64,000 nt of DNA from JBBQNJ01 sp038329845 (GTDB lineage Bacteria; Planctomycetota; Phycisphaerae; Tepidisphaerales; Tepidisphaeraceae), in contig JBBQNJ010000016.1 in assembly GCA_038329845.1 (NCBI GenBank), forward strand, positions 1 to 64,000, written 5' to 3'. This document shows positions 50,312-59,588 of this stretch, piece after piece. Position 1 is the first letter of the stretch. The number at the start of each line of letters is the position of its first letter. Below the pieces are notes generated by a model that was not told the DNA's origin, ran no database searches, and saw only the letters and a list, made by a program, of their open reading frames with translations. Both the position numbers and the translations under genes were made by a program.

Positions 50312-52690
50312 GTGGGTACTGCCGTTGGCAGCGGGAGTCACGTCTGGTTCACGCTGAGTCACGGAATTCTTAATGAGATCTATTATCCCCGCATCGATCA
50401 GGCTTGTGTCCGCGACATGGGGTTGATCGTCGCCGATGGAGCGGAGTTTTTTTCCGAGGAGAAGAGCGACACCGACTCGGCGATTCACTGGATGGCGGAT
50501 GGCATTCCGGCGTTTCGGCTGATCAACACAAGCCGCAGCGGTCGATACCGGATCGAAAAGCAAATCGTCACCGATCCGCAACGAAACACGCTGCTGCAGC
50601 GCATCCACTTCACGGCAATGCAAGGCGATCCGGCCGGCTATCGTCTCTATGTTTTGCTGGCACCCCATCTTGGAAACCGCGGTCAGGGCAACACGGCCTT
50701 CATGGATGAGTTTGAGGGCGCGCCGATACTGTTTGCCGAACGTGGCGAATATGCCCTGGCGCTGGCCTGTTCGGTGCCCTTCCTCAAGCGCTCAGTGGGT
50801 TACGTTGGCTCATCTGACGGCTGGCAAGACCTTAAGGCCCATAAGCAAATGACCTGGGACTACACGCGAGCCGAGAACGGCAACGTGGCTCTGACCGGCG
50901 AGATCGATCTTCTGCATGCAAGCGGACATTTCGACTTGGCATTGGGCTTCGGCAAGAATCCACAAGAAGCGGCACGAAGCGCCGTCGGCAGCCTTCGCAA
51001 AGGCTTTGACAGCATCAAGCACGAATACCTCGTCGGCTGGCAGAATTGGAAACAGTCGCTGGTTTCAGCGAAGAAGGAGCAGGTCCCTCCCAGCGACCTT
51101 TCGTCGATCAGTCTGGCGGTCTTGCGCACCCATGAGTCCAAGACAGCGTCCGGCGGGATCATCGCCAGCCTCGCTATCCCGTGGGGAGCAAGCAAAGGTG
51201 ATGGCGATCAGGGCGGGTATCACCTTGTGTGGGCGCGTGACATGGTGGAAGCGGCGGGCGCATTGCTCGCCGGCGGTGCCCGCGAAGATGCGCGACGGGC
51301 GCTCGATTTTTTGCAGTCCACTCAGCAACCGGACGGGCACTGGCCTCAAAACATGTGGGTGGATGGCACACCCTACTGGAATGGGATCCAACTGGATGAA
51401 ACGGCGCTGCCACTTCTGCTAGTGGATCTGGCCCATCGGGAAACGGTATTGACTGATGCCGCCGTCGCCGAGTTTTGGCCCATGGTGCGATTGGCCGCGG
51501 GCTATCTAGTGCGCAATGGCCCGGTAAGCCCACAGGATCGCTGGGAGGAGGACTCCGGCTATTCGCCATTTACCGTGGCGGCGGCAATCGCGGCGCTCCT
51601 CATCGCGGCGGACATGGCCGATCGACATGACCAACCCTCCATCGGAACCTACCTCCGCGAAGTCGCTGACGTCTGGCATGCCTCGATTGATCGCTGGATG
51701 TACGCATCCGGAACGGATTGGTGCCGGAGATTACAAGTACAAGGCTATTACGTCAGGATCACCCCGGGTGGAACTGCCACGGATGCTCGGTTCGAGAGTC
51801 TTGTCCACATCAAGAACGTCCCGGCCGCTGAAGATGCCCGCATGGCCAAGCATCTGGTAAGTCCTGACGCCTTGGCTCTGGTTCGTTTCGGCTTGCGTGC
51901 CGCGGACGATCCGCGGATTCTCGGAACAGTAAAAGTGATTGATGCACTACTCAAGGTGCAGACCCCCACTGGCCCGAGTTGGCACCGATACAACGATGAC
52001 GGCTATGGCGAGCATCATGACGGGGCTCCGTTTGACGGAACGGGCATCGGGCGCGCCTGGCCTTTGCTCACGGGTGAGCGGGCCCATTATGAACTGCTGG
52101 CGCATCGGGTGGAAGGCGCTAGAGCGCTGCTGGCCACGATGGAATCATTTGCAAACCAGGGCGGCCTGATCCCCGAGCAAATCTGGGACTCCCCCGACCT
52201 TTCCGCGCGTCACCTATTTCTCGGCAAGCCCTCGGGTTCGGCGATGCCACTGGTATGGGCTCACGCCGAATACATCAAGCTGCAAAGGTCCCTGCGAGAC
52301 GGGCATGTCTTCGACCTGCCGCCACAGACGGTGCAACGCTATCTCAAACAAGGAGTCGTTTCCCCGCGCATGGCCTGGCGGTTCAATCACAAGCTTCGTT
52401 CGCTGCCCCCCGGCAAAATCCTTCGGCTCGAGACGCTGGCCCCGGCGGTCATTCATTGGACCGCCGACGATTGGAATACTTGCCACGACGAGAAAACGCG
52501 CAACGCCGGCCTGGGGATTCATCTGGCCGACATCCCGACCCATGCGCTACCCGAAGGCACGCAGATCCAATTCACATTCTACTGGCCGGACGCGGATCAC
52601 TGGGAAGGCAAGGATTTTATGGTCCAGGTCGCTGCCTGGCGCGACGGCGACAAAGGCGCGGAGCAGACAAGTGAAACCAGCGATAGATAG
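50312..52690 (+). CDS. Glucoamylase, glycoside hydrolase family 15
   Basis: Glucan 1,4-alpha-glucosidase releasing glucose from starch-like glucans. N-terminal super-sandwich domain (VWFTLSHGILNEIYYPRIDQACVRDMG, EYLVGWQNWKQSL), then the (alpha/alpha)6 barrel: RTHESKTASGGIIASLAIPWG, GGYHLVWARDMVEAAGALL, QPDGHWPQNMWVDGTPYW, RWEEDSGYSPFTVAAAIAALL (acid region), GIGRAWPLLTGERAHYEL (base region). GTG 50312 is only the first standard start codon. In-frame codons before it (back to 50174) encode NAPGGPGILPRWTSSAKTGVGTA, which is part of the conserved family N terminus, so the true start is upstream and non-standard, or was lost. No signal peptide. It lies immediately after ssrA and overlaps a sugar transporter gene by 20 bp. 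Confidence 0.9.
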   Translation: MGTAVGSGSHVWFTLSHGILNEIYYPRIDQACVRDMGLIVADGAEFFSEEKSDTDSAIHWMADGIPAFRLINTSRSGRYRIEKQIVTDPQRNTLLQRIHFTAMQGDPAGYRLYVLLAPHLGNRGQGNTAFMDEFEGAPILFAERGEYALALACSVPFLKRSVGYVGSSDGWQDLKAHKQMTWDYTRAENGNVALTGEIDLLHASGHFDLALGFGKNPQEAARSAVGSLRKGFDSIKHEYLVGWQNWKQSLVSAKKEQVPPSDLSSISLAVLRTHESKTASGGIIASLAIPWGASKGDGDQGGYHLVWARDMVEAAGALLAGGAREDARRALDFLQSTQQPDGHWPQNMWVDGTPYWNGIQLDETALPLLLVDLAHRETVLTDAAVAEFWPMVRLAAGYLVRNGPVSPQDRWEEDSGYSPFTVAAAIAALLIAADMADRHDQPSIGTYLREVADVWHASIDRWMYASGTDWCRRLQVQGYYVRITPGGTATDARFESLVHIKNVPAAEDARMAKHLVSPDALALVRFGLRAADDPRILGTVKVIDALLKVQTPTGPSWHRYNDDGYGEHHDGAPFDGTGIGRAWPLLTGERAHYELLAHRVEGARALLATMESFANQGGLIPEQIWDSPDLSARHLFLGKPSGSAMPLVWAHAEYIKLQRSLRDGHVFDLPPQTVQRYLKQGVVSPRMAWRFNHKLRSLPPGKILRLETLAPAVIHWTADDWNTCHDEKTRNAGLGIHLADIPTHALPEGTQIQFTFYWPDADHWEGKDFMVQVAAWRDGDKGAEQTSETSDR

Positions 52691-54053
52691 CCCCAAATCG
52701 GAAGTGAATGGCTTTGTCTATTTCGCAGTGGGGATTGCAGCGCTTGGCGGCCTGCTCTTCGGCTATGATACGGGTGTCATTTCAGGGGCAATCCTATTTA
52801 TAAAGAACCAGTTCTCCCTTTCAGCAACCATGGAGGAAATTGTCGTCAGTTCCGTACTACTCGGTGCCGTCATCGGTGCCGTTGCGGGAGGCGCTCTGAC
52901 TGGCCGCTTCGGGCGTCGCGGACTGATAATACTGGCTGGGATTATCTTCATGGTCAGCGCCGTCGGCACGGCGCTGGCGCCGACGGTTGCCTGGCTGATC
53001 ACCGCCAGAATAGTGAGCGGCATCGGCATCGGCATCGCTTCATTCATCTCCCCGATGTATATCGCCGAGTTGGTACCATCACGAGTCCGTGGCTCATTGG
53101 TTGCGGTCAATATGCTGGCGATTACCACCGGAATCGTGGTTGCCTACCTGGTTGACTATGCATTTTCCAGCATTGGCGGCTGGCGATATATGTTTGGCGT
53201 GGCGGCCATACCCTCGATCGGCTTGGTCATCGGCATGTGGCGGCTGCCCGATAGCCCGCGCTGGCTGATCAGCAAGTCAAAGATAGAACAGGCCCGCAAG
53301 ATTTTACAGCGAGTACGGACCGCATCGGACGTGGGTCTGGAAGTCGTCGACATCCAGAAAAGCATGGAACAGCAGGGCACCGGCGGGGTCAAAGGACTGT
53401 TTCAGCCTTCATTAAGGATGCCCATGATTGTGGGCATCGGGCTGGCGATATTTCAGCAGATCACCGGCATCAACACGGTGATCTATTACTCGCCGACAAT
53501 TTTCAAGTTTGCCGGCATTTCGACCACCGGACCCGCAATCCTTGCCGGGGCGGGATTGACCATGGTGATGTGGCTTTGTCATGTACTGGCCATCTTCCTG
53601 CTCGATCGTGTCGGCCGCAGACCTTTACTCTTAGTCGGAGTGGCCGGTCAGATTGTTGGCTTGGCGATCCTCGGAGCCGCCTTCCAGTTCCAGCAGTTGG
53701 CGAGTTTCAAGAGCTATGTCGCCATCGGCGGCCTGGTGATCTATGTTGCTTGTTTTGCTTTCGGACTCGGCCCGATCTTCTGGCTGCTCATTTCTGAAAT
53801 CTATCCCTTAAAAAGCCGCGGAGCCGCCATGAGCGCGGTGACGGTTACCAACTGGGCATTGAATCTGACGGTAGCCGTTAGCTTCCTGACTCTGGTCGGC
53901 TTTCTGGGACAGGGGGCCACCTTCTGGCTCTATGGCGTAATCGCTGTCGGTGCCTGGGTCTTCTTCTATCTGCTGGTGCCAGAGACCAAGGGGAAAACCC
54001 TGGAGCAGATTGAAGAACATTGGCGATCGGCAAAGTCTCCGCGGGCAATGTGA
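52671..54053 (+). CDS. MFS sugar transporter (sugar porter family)
   Basis: A 460-residue 12-helix proton-symport-type sugar transporter. Signatures: AALGGLLFGYDTGVISGAI, GRFGRRGLII, MYIAELVPSRVRGSLV, LPDSPRWLI, LAIFQQITGINTVIYYSPTIFK, DRVGRRPLLL and the tail VPETKGKTLEQIEEHW. The GTG at 52671 is preceded by GGAG 7 nt upstream, and overlaps the GH15 stop, indicating translational coupling. Probably imports glucose or maltose released by the GH15 enzyme. Codon choice is less GC-rich than its neighbours, suggesting acquisition with the GH15 gene. Confidence 0.93.
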   Translation: MKPAIDSPKSEVNGFVYFAVGIAALGGLLFGYDTGVISGAILFIKNQFSLSATMEEIVVSSVLLGAVIGAVAGGALTGRFGRRGLIILAGIIFMVSAVGTALAPTVAWLITARIVSGIGIGIASFISPMYIAELVPSRVRGSLVAVNMLAITTGIVVAYLVDYAFSSIGGWRYMFGVAAIPSIGLVIGMWRLPDSPRWLISKSKIEQARKILQRVRTASDVGLEVVDIQKSMEQQGTGGVKGLFQPSLRMPMIVGIGLAIFQQITGINTVIYYSPTIFKFAGISTTGPAILAGAGLTMVMWLCHVLAIFLLDRVGRRPLLLVGVAGQIVGLAILGAAFQFQQLASFKSYVAIGGLVIYVACFAFGLGPIFWLLISEIYPLKSRGAAMSAVTVTNWALNLTVAVSFLTLVGFLGQGATFWLYGVIAVGAWVFFYLLVPETKGKTLEQIEEHWRSAKSPRAM

Positions 54054-54159
54054 AGCAATCAACCATGGAACCCACGAGCGAATACAGCCTGACATCGAAT
54101 GGAGGCTCGTCGGCGATATCACATTCATTCGCCCTTCCGCGCCTCCGTCCCTTCCCCCC

Positions 54160-55377
54160 CTACTTCACCAAGCTGCTTAACTTGAAGATCGGCAGAATGA
54201 TGCTCATCGCGATGAAGCCGACCATGCCGCCCATGAGCACGATCATCAGCGGCTCGATCATTGCCGTCACGCTCTTGATTACGGCACGCAGTTCGCGCGA
54301 GTAGTAGTCGCTGACCTCATCCAGAACCTCGCCGAGTTTTCCCGACTCTTCTCCAGCGCCGATCATCTGCACGACCGCTCGGGGCAGCAGCGGGCTTTGG
54401 TTCAACGGCGCGGAAATCTTTTTCCCCTGCTTCACCGCGGCGTAGACCCCCCGCCACATCCGGCGATAGAGCGTGTTGCCGCTGATTTCGGCGGTGATGG
54501 CGATGGTGTCGAGCATGGGAACGCCGGCGTTGATGAGCTGGCCCATCGTGTGCAGCGATCGGCTGATGTATAGAGCGCGGAAGAGTTTCTTGAACAGCGG
54601 GATCGTGAGCTTGAGCTTGTCCCAGTAGAGCTGTCCGCGCTCGGTGCGAAGCGCCAGCACGCATCCCCAGACCCCCGCGATTAACGCGGCGATCAGCACG
54701 TACCAGTAGCTGACCATGAACGCGCTGAGCGCCAGCAGCATCTTGGTCGGCGCCGGCAGGGCCGCTTCCTTGCCTTTGAAAATCACCATGAATCGCGGCA
54801 GCACGAAGACCAGCAAAAAAACGGTCGTTCCGATCGCCATGGTGCCGATGATCCCCGGGTAGATCATCGCCCCGCGCACCTGGCTGCGCGTCTCGATCTG
54901 CTGGGCAAGGTACGCGGCGATCTTGTCGAGCATCCGCGAGAACCCGCCGGAAAGTTCCGACGCCTTGACCATGTTGATGTAGAGAGGGCTGAAGACCTTG
55001 GGATACCGGCCCAGCGCCTCGCTGAACTGGCGGCCGCCTTCCACGTCCTTCTTGATCTGGATGAGCATCGCCTTGAACTTGGGGTTCTCGGTCTGCTCGC
55101 TGATCCCATCCACCGCGGCGCGAAGGCTGATTCCGGCGCGGATCATCACCGCCAACTGGCTGGTGAAGTTCTGCACGTCCTTGGCCCCGGGACCGAAGCT
55201 GAACTCGAGATTCCAGATCAATTTCTTTCCGCCCGCATCGTCCGCCGGCGCCAGCACTAGGATGTATTCCCCGTGATCGCGCAACTGCTGCGAGGCGGCG
55301 CCAAGATTGGCGGCCGACAAGACGCCGGTCGTCACCTTGCCGGAAGAACCCCGAGATTCGAATCGATAACTTGGCAT
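54160..55377 (-). CDS. pilC: Type IV pilus inner-membrane platform protein PilC (GspF family)
   Basis: A 405-residue GspF-family protein with two homologous cytoplasmic domains and three helices. FTSQLAVMIRAGISLRAAVDGI, KSRRQFSEALGRYPKVFSPLYINMVKASELSGGF, and in the second repeat SLHTMGQLINAGVPMLDTIAITAEISGN, ALPRAVVQMIGAGEESGKLGEVLDEVSDYYSREL. Ends with a helix MVGFIAMSIILPIF. It binds the PilB/PilT motors. Last gene of the pilus cluster, 6 bp after pilT. Confidence 0.94.
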   Translation of the reverse strand: MPSYRFESRGSSGKVTTGVLSAANLGAASQQLRDHGEYILVLAPADDAGGKKLIWNLEFSFGPGAKDVQNFTSQLAVMIRAGISLRAAVDGISEQTENPKFKAMLIQIKKDVEGGRQFSEALGRYPKVFSPLYINMVKASELSGGFSRMLDKIAAYLAQQIETRSQVRGAMIYPGIIGTMAIGTTVFLLVFVLPRFMVIFKGKEAALPAPTKMLLALSAFMVSYWYVLIAALIAGVWGCVLALRTERGQLYWDKLKLTIPLFKKLFRALYISRSLHTMGQLINAGVPMLDTIAITAEISGNTLYRRMWRGVYAAVKQGKKISAPLNQSPLLPRAVVQMIGAGEESGKLGEVLDEVSDYYSRELRAVIKSVTAMIEPLMIVLMGGMVGFIAMSIILPIFKLSSLVK

Positions 55378-55383
55378 GGGGGT

Positions 55384-56439
55384 TTACGCGACCAGCGCCC
55401 GCTCGAGTTTCTCAGGATGGGCCGCCTGGGCGACCGCATCCTCGCGGCTGACGTATCCGTTGACGTAGAGTTGCTTGATCGAATCGTCCAGCGTCTGCAT
55501 CCCCAGAGCGCGGCTGGTGGCGATGATGTTGGGGATCTCGAAAATGCGATTCTCGCGGATGCAGTTGCGCACCGCCGGGGTGCAGAGCATGATCTCGACC
55601 GCCGGGATCATCCCCGGCTCGTCGCAACGCTTGAACAGTGTCTGGCTGATGACCGCGCCCAGCGTGTTGGCGAGCATCGAGCGAATCTGGTTCTGCTGGT
55701 CGGACGGGTAGATGTCGATGATGCGTTCGATCGTTTGCGGGGCATTGACGGTGTGCAGCGTGCTGAAGACCAGGTGGCCGGTTTCGGCGGCGGTGATCGC
55801 GGCGCTGGTCGTCTCCAGGTCGCGCATTTCTCCCACGAGGATCACATCCGGGTCCTGCCGCAGCGCATGACGAAGGCCCGACTCGAACGTCGGCACATCC
55901 GAGCCGATCTCGCGCTGCTCGATATTGCTTCGCGCCGAGATGAAGGCGTACTCGACCGGATCCTCGACCGTAATGATGTGCCCGGGTTCGCGGCGGTTGA
56001 TCGCGTCGATCATCGCCGCGAGGCTGGTACTCTTGCCCGAGCCGGTCGGGCCGGTCACCAGGACCAGCCCGCGCGGCAGATAGGTCAGCCGCGAGACGAT
56101 CTCGGGCAGGAACAACTGCTCGATAGGGCGGATCTTGTCGTTGATGGTGCGGATCGACAGCGCGACACTGTTGCGCTGGAAGTGGGCGTTGACGCGGAAT
56201 CGGCTCAGACCGGGAAGTTCATAAGAAAAATCGCTGTCGCGCTTGATCTGGAAATCATCCCAGCGCTGCTGGTGCATCATCTCGCGGGCGATCCGCGCCG
56301 TCCCTTCGGGGGTCATGATCGGCAAGTCCGCCGGCGTCATCACGGTATGAATGCGGAACAGCGGGGGATTTCCCACGTTCAAATGGACATCCGAAGCCCG
56401 GGCGGCGACGGCGCTGCGAAGGATTTCCTCGATCTTCAT
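55384..56439 (-). CDS. pilT: Type IV pilus retraction ATPase PilT
   Basis: A 351-residue hexameric AAA ATPase that depolymerises pili. Walker A GPTGSGKSTSLAAM, the Asp box (VEDPVEYAFISARSNIEQREIG), Walker B (DPDVILVGEMRDLETTSAAITAAETGHLVFSTLHT) and the PilT C-terminal AIGL-like segment MIPAVEIMLCTPAVRNCIREN. Lacks the N-terminal domain and Zn motif of PilB. GAGGAA precedes the ATG by 7 nt. Confidence 0.96.
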   Translation of the reverse strand: MKIEEILRSAVAARASDVHLNVGNPPLFRIHTVMTPADLPIMTPEGTARIAREMMHQQRWDDFQIKRDSDFSYELPGLSRFRVNAHFQRNSVALSIRTINDKIRPIEQLFLPEIVSRLTYLPRGLVLVTGPTGSGKSTSLAAMIDAINRREPGHIITVEDPVEYAFISARSNIEQREIGSDVPTFESGLRHALRQDPDVILVGEMRDLETTSAAITAAETGHLVFSTLHTVNAPQTIERIIDIYPSDQQNQIRSMLANTLGAVISQTLFKRCDEPGMIPAVEIMLCTPAVRNCIRENRIFEIPNIIATSRALGMQTLDDSIKQLYVNGYVSREDAVAQAAHPEKLERALVA

Positions 56440-56462
56440 TGGCGATTCCTCGGGTTTATGAA

Positions 56463-58277
56463 CTACACGCCGCTTTCGGTGACGCGCAAAATCTCGTCGA
56501 TGGTCGTGCTGCCGGCGAGCACCTTGGCGAATCCGTCCTGGCGTAGCGTCACCAGGCCGCGCTCGCGGCAGAGCTTGCGCAGTTCAGTCACGTTGGGGTT
56601 GCGCGTCACCAGGTCGCGCAAGGCATCATCCACCACCAGCAACTCATAAATCCCCAGCCGCCCGCTGTAGCCGGTTCGCCGGCAGCGATCGCACCCGCGC
56701 CCCTTGAACAACCTGGCCGAGTCGAACCCCTGGAGCGTCAGGAACTCGCGCATCTCGTCGGTGGGTTCATGGACGTCCTTGCAGTGTGGGCAGATTTTTC
56801 TCACCAGCCGCTGGGCAAGGATGCCGTTGACCGCCGAGGCGATAAGGTACGGCTCGAGGCCAATGTTGATCAGCCGCGTGACCGACGAGGGGGCGTCATT
56901 GGTATGCAGGGTGGACAACACCAGGTGCCCGGTCAGCGCCGCCTGCACGGCGATGGTCGCGGTCTCGCGGTCGCGGATTTCCCCCAGCATCACCACGTCC
57001 GGATCCTGCCGCAGCAAGGCCCGCAGCGCCGCCGCGAAAGTCATTCCGATCTTTTCGTGAACCTGCGTCTGGCTGACGCTGCCGAGGTGATACTCGATCG
57101 GGTCCTCGACCGTCGAGATATTCATCTTGTTCGAGTCCATCTGGCGCAGCGATGAGTAGAGCGTGGTGGTCTTCCCCGAGCCGGTCGGGCCGGTGACCAG
57201 CAGGATGCCGTGCGGCTCCTCGATCTGCCTGCGCCAGATCGTCAGCACGTCCTCGCTGAATCCCAGGTCCTCGAGTTTTACGTTGATCGAGCGATTATCG
57301 AGAATTCGCAGCACCACCTTCTCGCCGCTGGCCGTCGGAAGGGTGCTCATGCGAAGATCGAGCTTTCGCTCATGGACCACCGCGCGGATGCGTCCGTCCT
57401 GCGGCAGTCGTCGCTCGGAAATATCGAGATTCGCCATGATCTTCAGGCGCGACACGATCGCCGGGTGCATCGCGTACGGCGGATTCATCGCCTCGAAGAG
57501 AATGCCGTCGATCCGGTAGCGAACCTTCAGGGCCTTGTCCTTGGGCTCGATGTGGATGTCGCTGGCCCCCTGCTTGATCCCGTCGTGGATCAGATAGTTG
57601 ACGAAGCGGATGACCGGAGACTCCGATCCCATCTTCTCCAGGTCCGCCACATCGTCGGCCGTCTCCTTGACGAGCTGAACATCGTCCTCGGCCATGTCTT
57701 TGATGATCTCGTCCACCGCCATGTCGGCGGTGCCGGTGGTGATCTGCTCGACGAGCCGGTTGATGTCCGACCCCGCGACCACCACCGTGCGTACGCGCTT
57801 TTTTAGCCGCCGGCGCACATCGTCCAGCAGGAACACGTTGGCCGGATCGCTCATTCCCACGACCACGACGGCGTGATCTTCGGTTTCGAATCGCAGCGGG
57901 ATCACCCCCTGCTTGCGAATGTAGTCGGGACTGAGCAACTCGAACGCCGCCGGATCCACTTCGGCGCGGTCGGGAACCTCGAACTCCATCCCCATGGTCT
58001 CGGCCAGCGCCGAAAGAATCTGCGCCTCGGTCGCGGCGCTCATTCCCAGGAGAATCTGCTCGAGGCGTTTGCCGGGCGTCTGCGCCTGGACGTTGCGGGC
58101 TTGCAGAAGCTGATCTTCGGTGATCTGGCTGCGTTCGATCAGGGCCTGCTCGACGCTTTTTCTCGCCGTCGCGGCCGCCGGCGGTGCCCACAGCGGCTCG
58201 AGTTCGGCATCGGCCGATTCGCTCTGGCGCTGCGATTCCGCGGCGATCGAAATTGTCGAATTGCGTCGTCCAAACAT
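56463..58277 (-). CDS. pilB: Type IV pilus assembly ATPase PilB (GspE family)
   Basis: A 604-residue ATPase driving pilin polymerisation. GspE-N domain (about 40-190), then Walker A GPTGSGKTTTLYSSL, VEDPIEYHLGSVSQTQVHEKIG, Walker B region DVVMLGEIRDRETATIAVQAALTGHLVLSTLHTNDAPSSVTRL, and the zinc-binding CPHC...CDRCRRTGYSGR near the C terminus. Together with PilT it supplies extension and retraction. Confidence 0.96.
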   Translation of the reverse strand: MFGRRNSTISIAAESQRQSESADAELEPLWAPPAAATARKSVEQALIERSQITEDQLLQARNVQAQTPGKRLEQILLGMSAATEAQILSALAETMGMEFEVPDRAEVDPAAFELLSPDYIRKQGVIPLRFETEDHAVVVVGMSDPANVFLLDDVRRRLKKRVRTVVVAGSDINRLVEQITTGTADMAVDEIIKDMAEDDVQLVKETADDVADLEKMGSESPVIRFVNYLIHDGIKQGASDIHIEPKDKALKVRYRIDGILFEAMNPPYAMHPAIVSRLKIMANLDISERRLPQDGRIRAVVHERKLDLRMSTLPTASGEKVVLRILDNRSINVKLEDLGFSEDVLTIWRRQIEEPHGILLVTGPTGSGKTTTLYSSLRQMDSNKMNISTVEDPIEYHLGSVSQTQVHEKIGMTFAAALRALLRQDPDVVMLGEIRDRETATIAVQAALTGHLVLSTLHTNDAPSSVTRLINIGLEPYLIASAVNGILAQRLVRKICPHCKDVHEPTDEMREFLTLQGFDSARLFKGRGCDRCRRTGYSGRLGIYELLVVDDALRDLVTRNPNVTELRKLCRERGLVTLRQDGFAKVLAGSTTIDEILRVTESGV

Positions 58278-58295
58278 AAATCCAGCCCAAATGCG

Positions 58296-58973
58296 CTATC
58301 GCACCATCTTCAACTCGAAGCGGTACGGGCCGCTGCGCACCACCACCCCGCCCGCGGCGATCCGTTCGACCACGAACCCCTCGACCTGCTGGCCCTCGGT
58401 CAACAGTCCGTTGTTGATCATGCACGCCTTGCGGGCGTCGGAGACGATCACCGATTGCAGTTGCAGATTCTGAACCGCCTTGAGCGTTGCCACCCGCTCT
58501 TCCTCGCGCTTGATCCTCGCCTGCTCGTCGGTCTGATCGGGAACTTCCGGCTTGCTGGAAACGTGGTGGAACGGATTGGTGCGCAGGTCGGTGAGCGGGA
58601 CCTGCGTCACGCTGGGATAATTGACGAACTGCTCGACCACCTTTTCGGTCTGGCGAAGCATCCGCTCCATCGACTGCATGCGGGCGCTGCCGTCGCCGAG
58701 AAACTGATCGATCGTCCGGCTGGCGTCGGCCGACACCGTCGCCGCTGTCGCCGACTTCGGGCCTGAGCGCAGATACATCAGGTAAGTGCCCGCCACGCCC
58801 ACGACGAGCAGCGCGAACATCAACACGCCGCCGCGGCTGAGTGGCGTCCTGGCCTCGGGGGCGATGAACTCGCCGGACGAATCTTTCATCGCCGAGGCCA
58901 GTTCATCGCCCGGATCGGCGCTTTGGCCGCTGCCGGCGGCGTATTCCTGGTTGTCAAACGTCTTGTCGCCCAT
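58296..58973 (-). CDS. PilP/GspB-like pilus accessory protein
   Basis: A 225-residue protein: short cytoplasmic part, one transmembrane helix (GGVLMFALLVVGVAGTYLMYL) and a periplasmic region ending LQLQSVIVSDARKACMINNGLLTEGQQVEGFVVERIAAGGVVVRSGPYRFELKMV, which resembles the homology region of PilP, GspC or GspB. It occupies the PilP position between pilO and pilB. ATG 58973 is preceded by GAGAGGA. No lipoprotein Cys is visible. The assignment is by position and C-terminal fold. Confidence 0.7.
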   Translation of the reverse strand: MGDKTFDNQEYAAGSGQSADPGDELASAMKDSSGEFIAPEARTPLSRGGVLMFALLVVGVAGTYLMYLRSGPKSATAATVSADASRTIDQFLGDGSARMQSMERMLRQTEKVVEQFVNYPSVTQVPLTDLRTNPFHHVSSKPEVPDQTDEQARIKREEERVATLKAVQNLQLQSVIVSDARKACMINNGLLTEGQQVEGFVVERIAAGGVVVRSGPYRFELKMVR

Positions 58974-59011
58974 GTCGGTCCTCTCCCGCATCCGCAAAAG
59001 AATCACCCCGA

Positions 59012-59587
59012 TCAGTCCGCCCGTCCCAGCGCTCCAGCCGCGGCCGGCGTTCGACCGGCGTCAGGCTCAAAGAAGATGCTCATCGTCATCCGCGCCTGCA
59101 TCTCCCCGTCGCGACCGTCGATCTTCGTGAGGTTCATCTCGCTCACCCGGGTGATTCGCGGCAGCTTTTCCAGTTGCAGCAGGAACGAATAAAAGCCGTT
59201 GAAATCACCACTAAGACTCAGTTGGATCGGCTGCTCGGAATAATTGCTGCTCCGTTCGCTCTTAAGCGTCTTGATCGTGCGAGTGGTGAGACTGTTGGCC
59301 TCGGCCATCTGCCAGACTTCCTTGAGAATCTTGTCGATCTCCTTCTCCTGCGGCAGCTTCGATTCGAAAAACGCGATCGCCTGCCCCAGCTCGGCGATTT
59401 TCTTCTCGAGATCGCCCACGCCGGCCGTGCATTGCCGAAGGTTCGCCAGGGCCTTGACCCGCTGCTCGGTTTCCTGGTCCAGGGCCCGCTTGCGAGCATC
59501 GGCCTTGGCAAATCCGAAGAAATAGACGCTTGCCATCAGTCCGAGCATCAGCGTCACGAAGATGATCTCCCGAAGTCCGAATCGCAT
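59012..59587 (-). CDS. pilO: Type IV pilus assembly protein PilO
   Basis: A 191-residue bitopic protein: helix (EIIFVTLMLGLMASVYFFGF), coiled coil (ARKRALDQETEQRVKALANLRQCTAGVGDLEKKIAELGQAI) and a ferredoxin-like periplasmic domain (PIQLSLSGDFNGFYSFLLQLEKLPRITRVSEMNLTKI). It forms the inner-membrane alignment complex with PilN and PilM. Start ATG 59587 overlaps the pilN stop region, with AGGAGAA upstream. Confidence 0.88.
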   Translation of the reverse strand: MRFGLREIIFVTLMLGLMASVYFFGFAKADARKRALDQETEQRVKALANLRQCTAGVGDLEKKIAELGQAIAFFESKLPQEKEIDKILKEVWQMAEANSLTTRTIKTLKSERSSNYSEQPIQLSLSGDFNGFYSFLLQLEKLPRITRVSEMNLTKIDGRDGEMQARMTMSIFFEPDAGRTPAAAGALGRAD

Positions 59588-59588
59588 T

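Noticed and set aside
49786..54160. Prophage or integrative element inserted at ssrA
   Set aside because: No integrase, excisionase or phage gene is seen, and no second copy of the ssrA 3' end was found downstream. Horizontal transfer of GH15-MFS is left as a hypothesis only.
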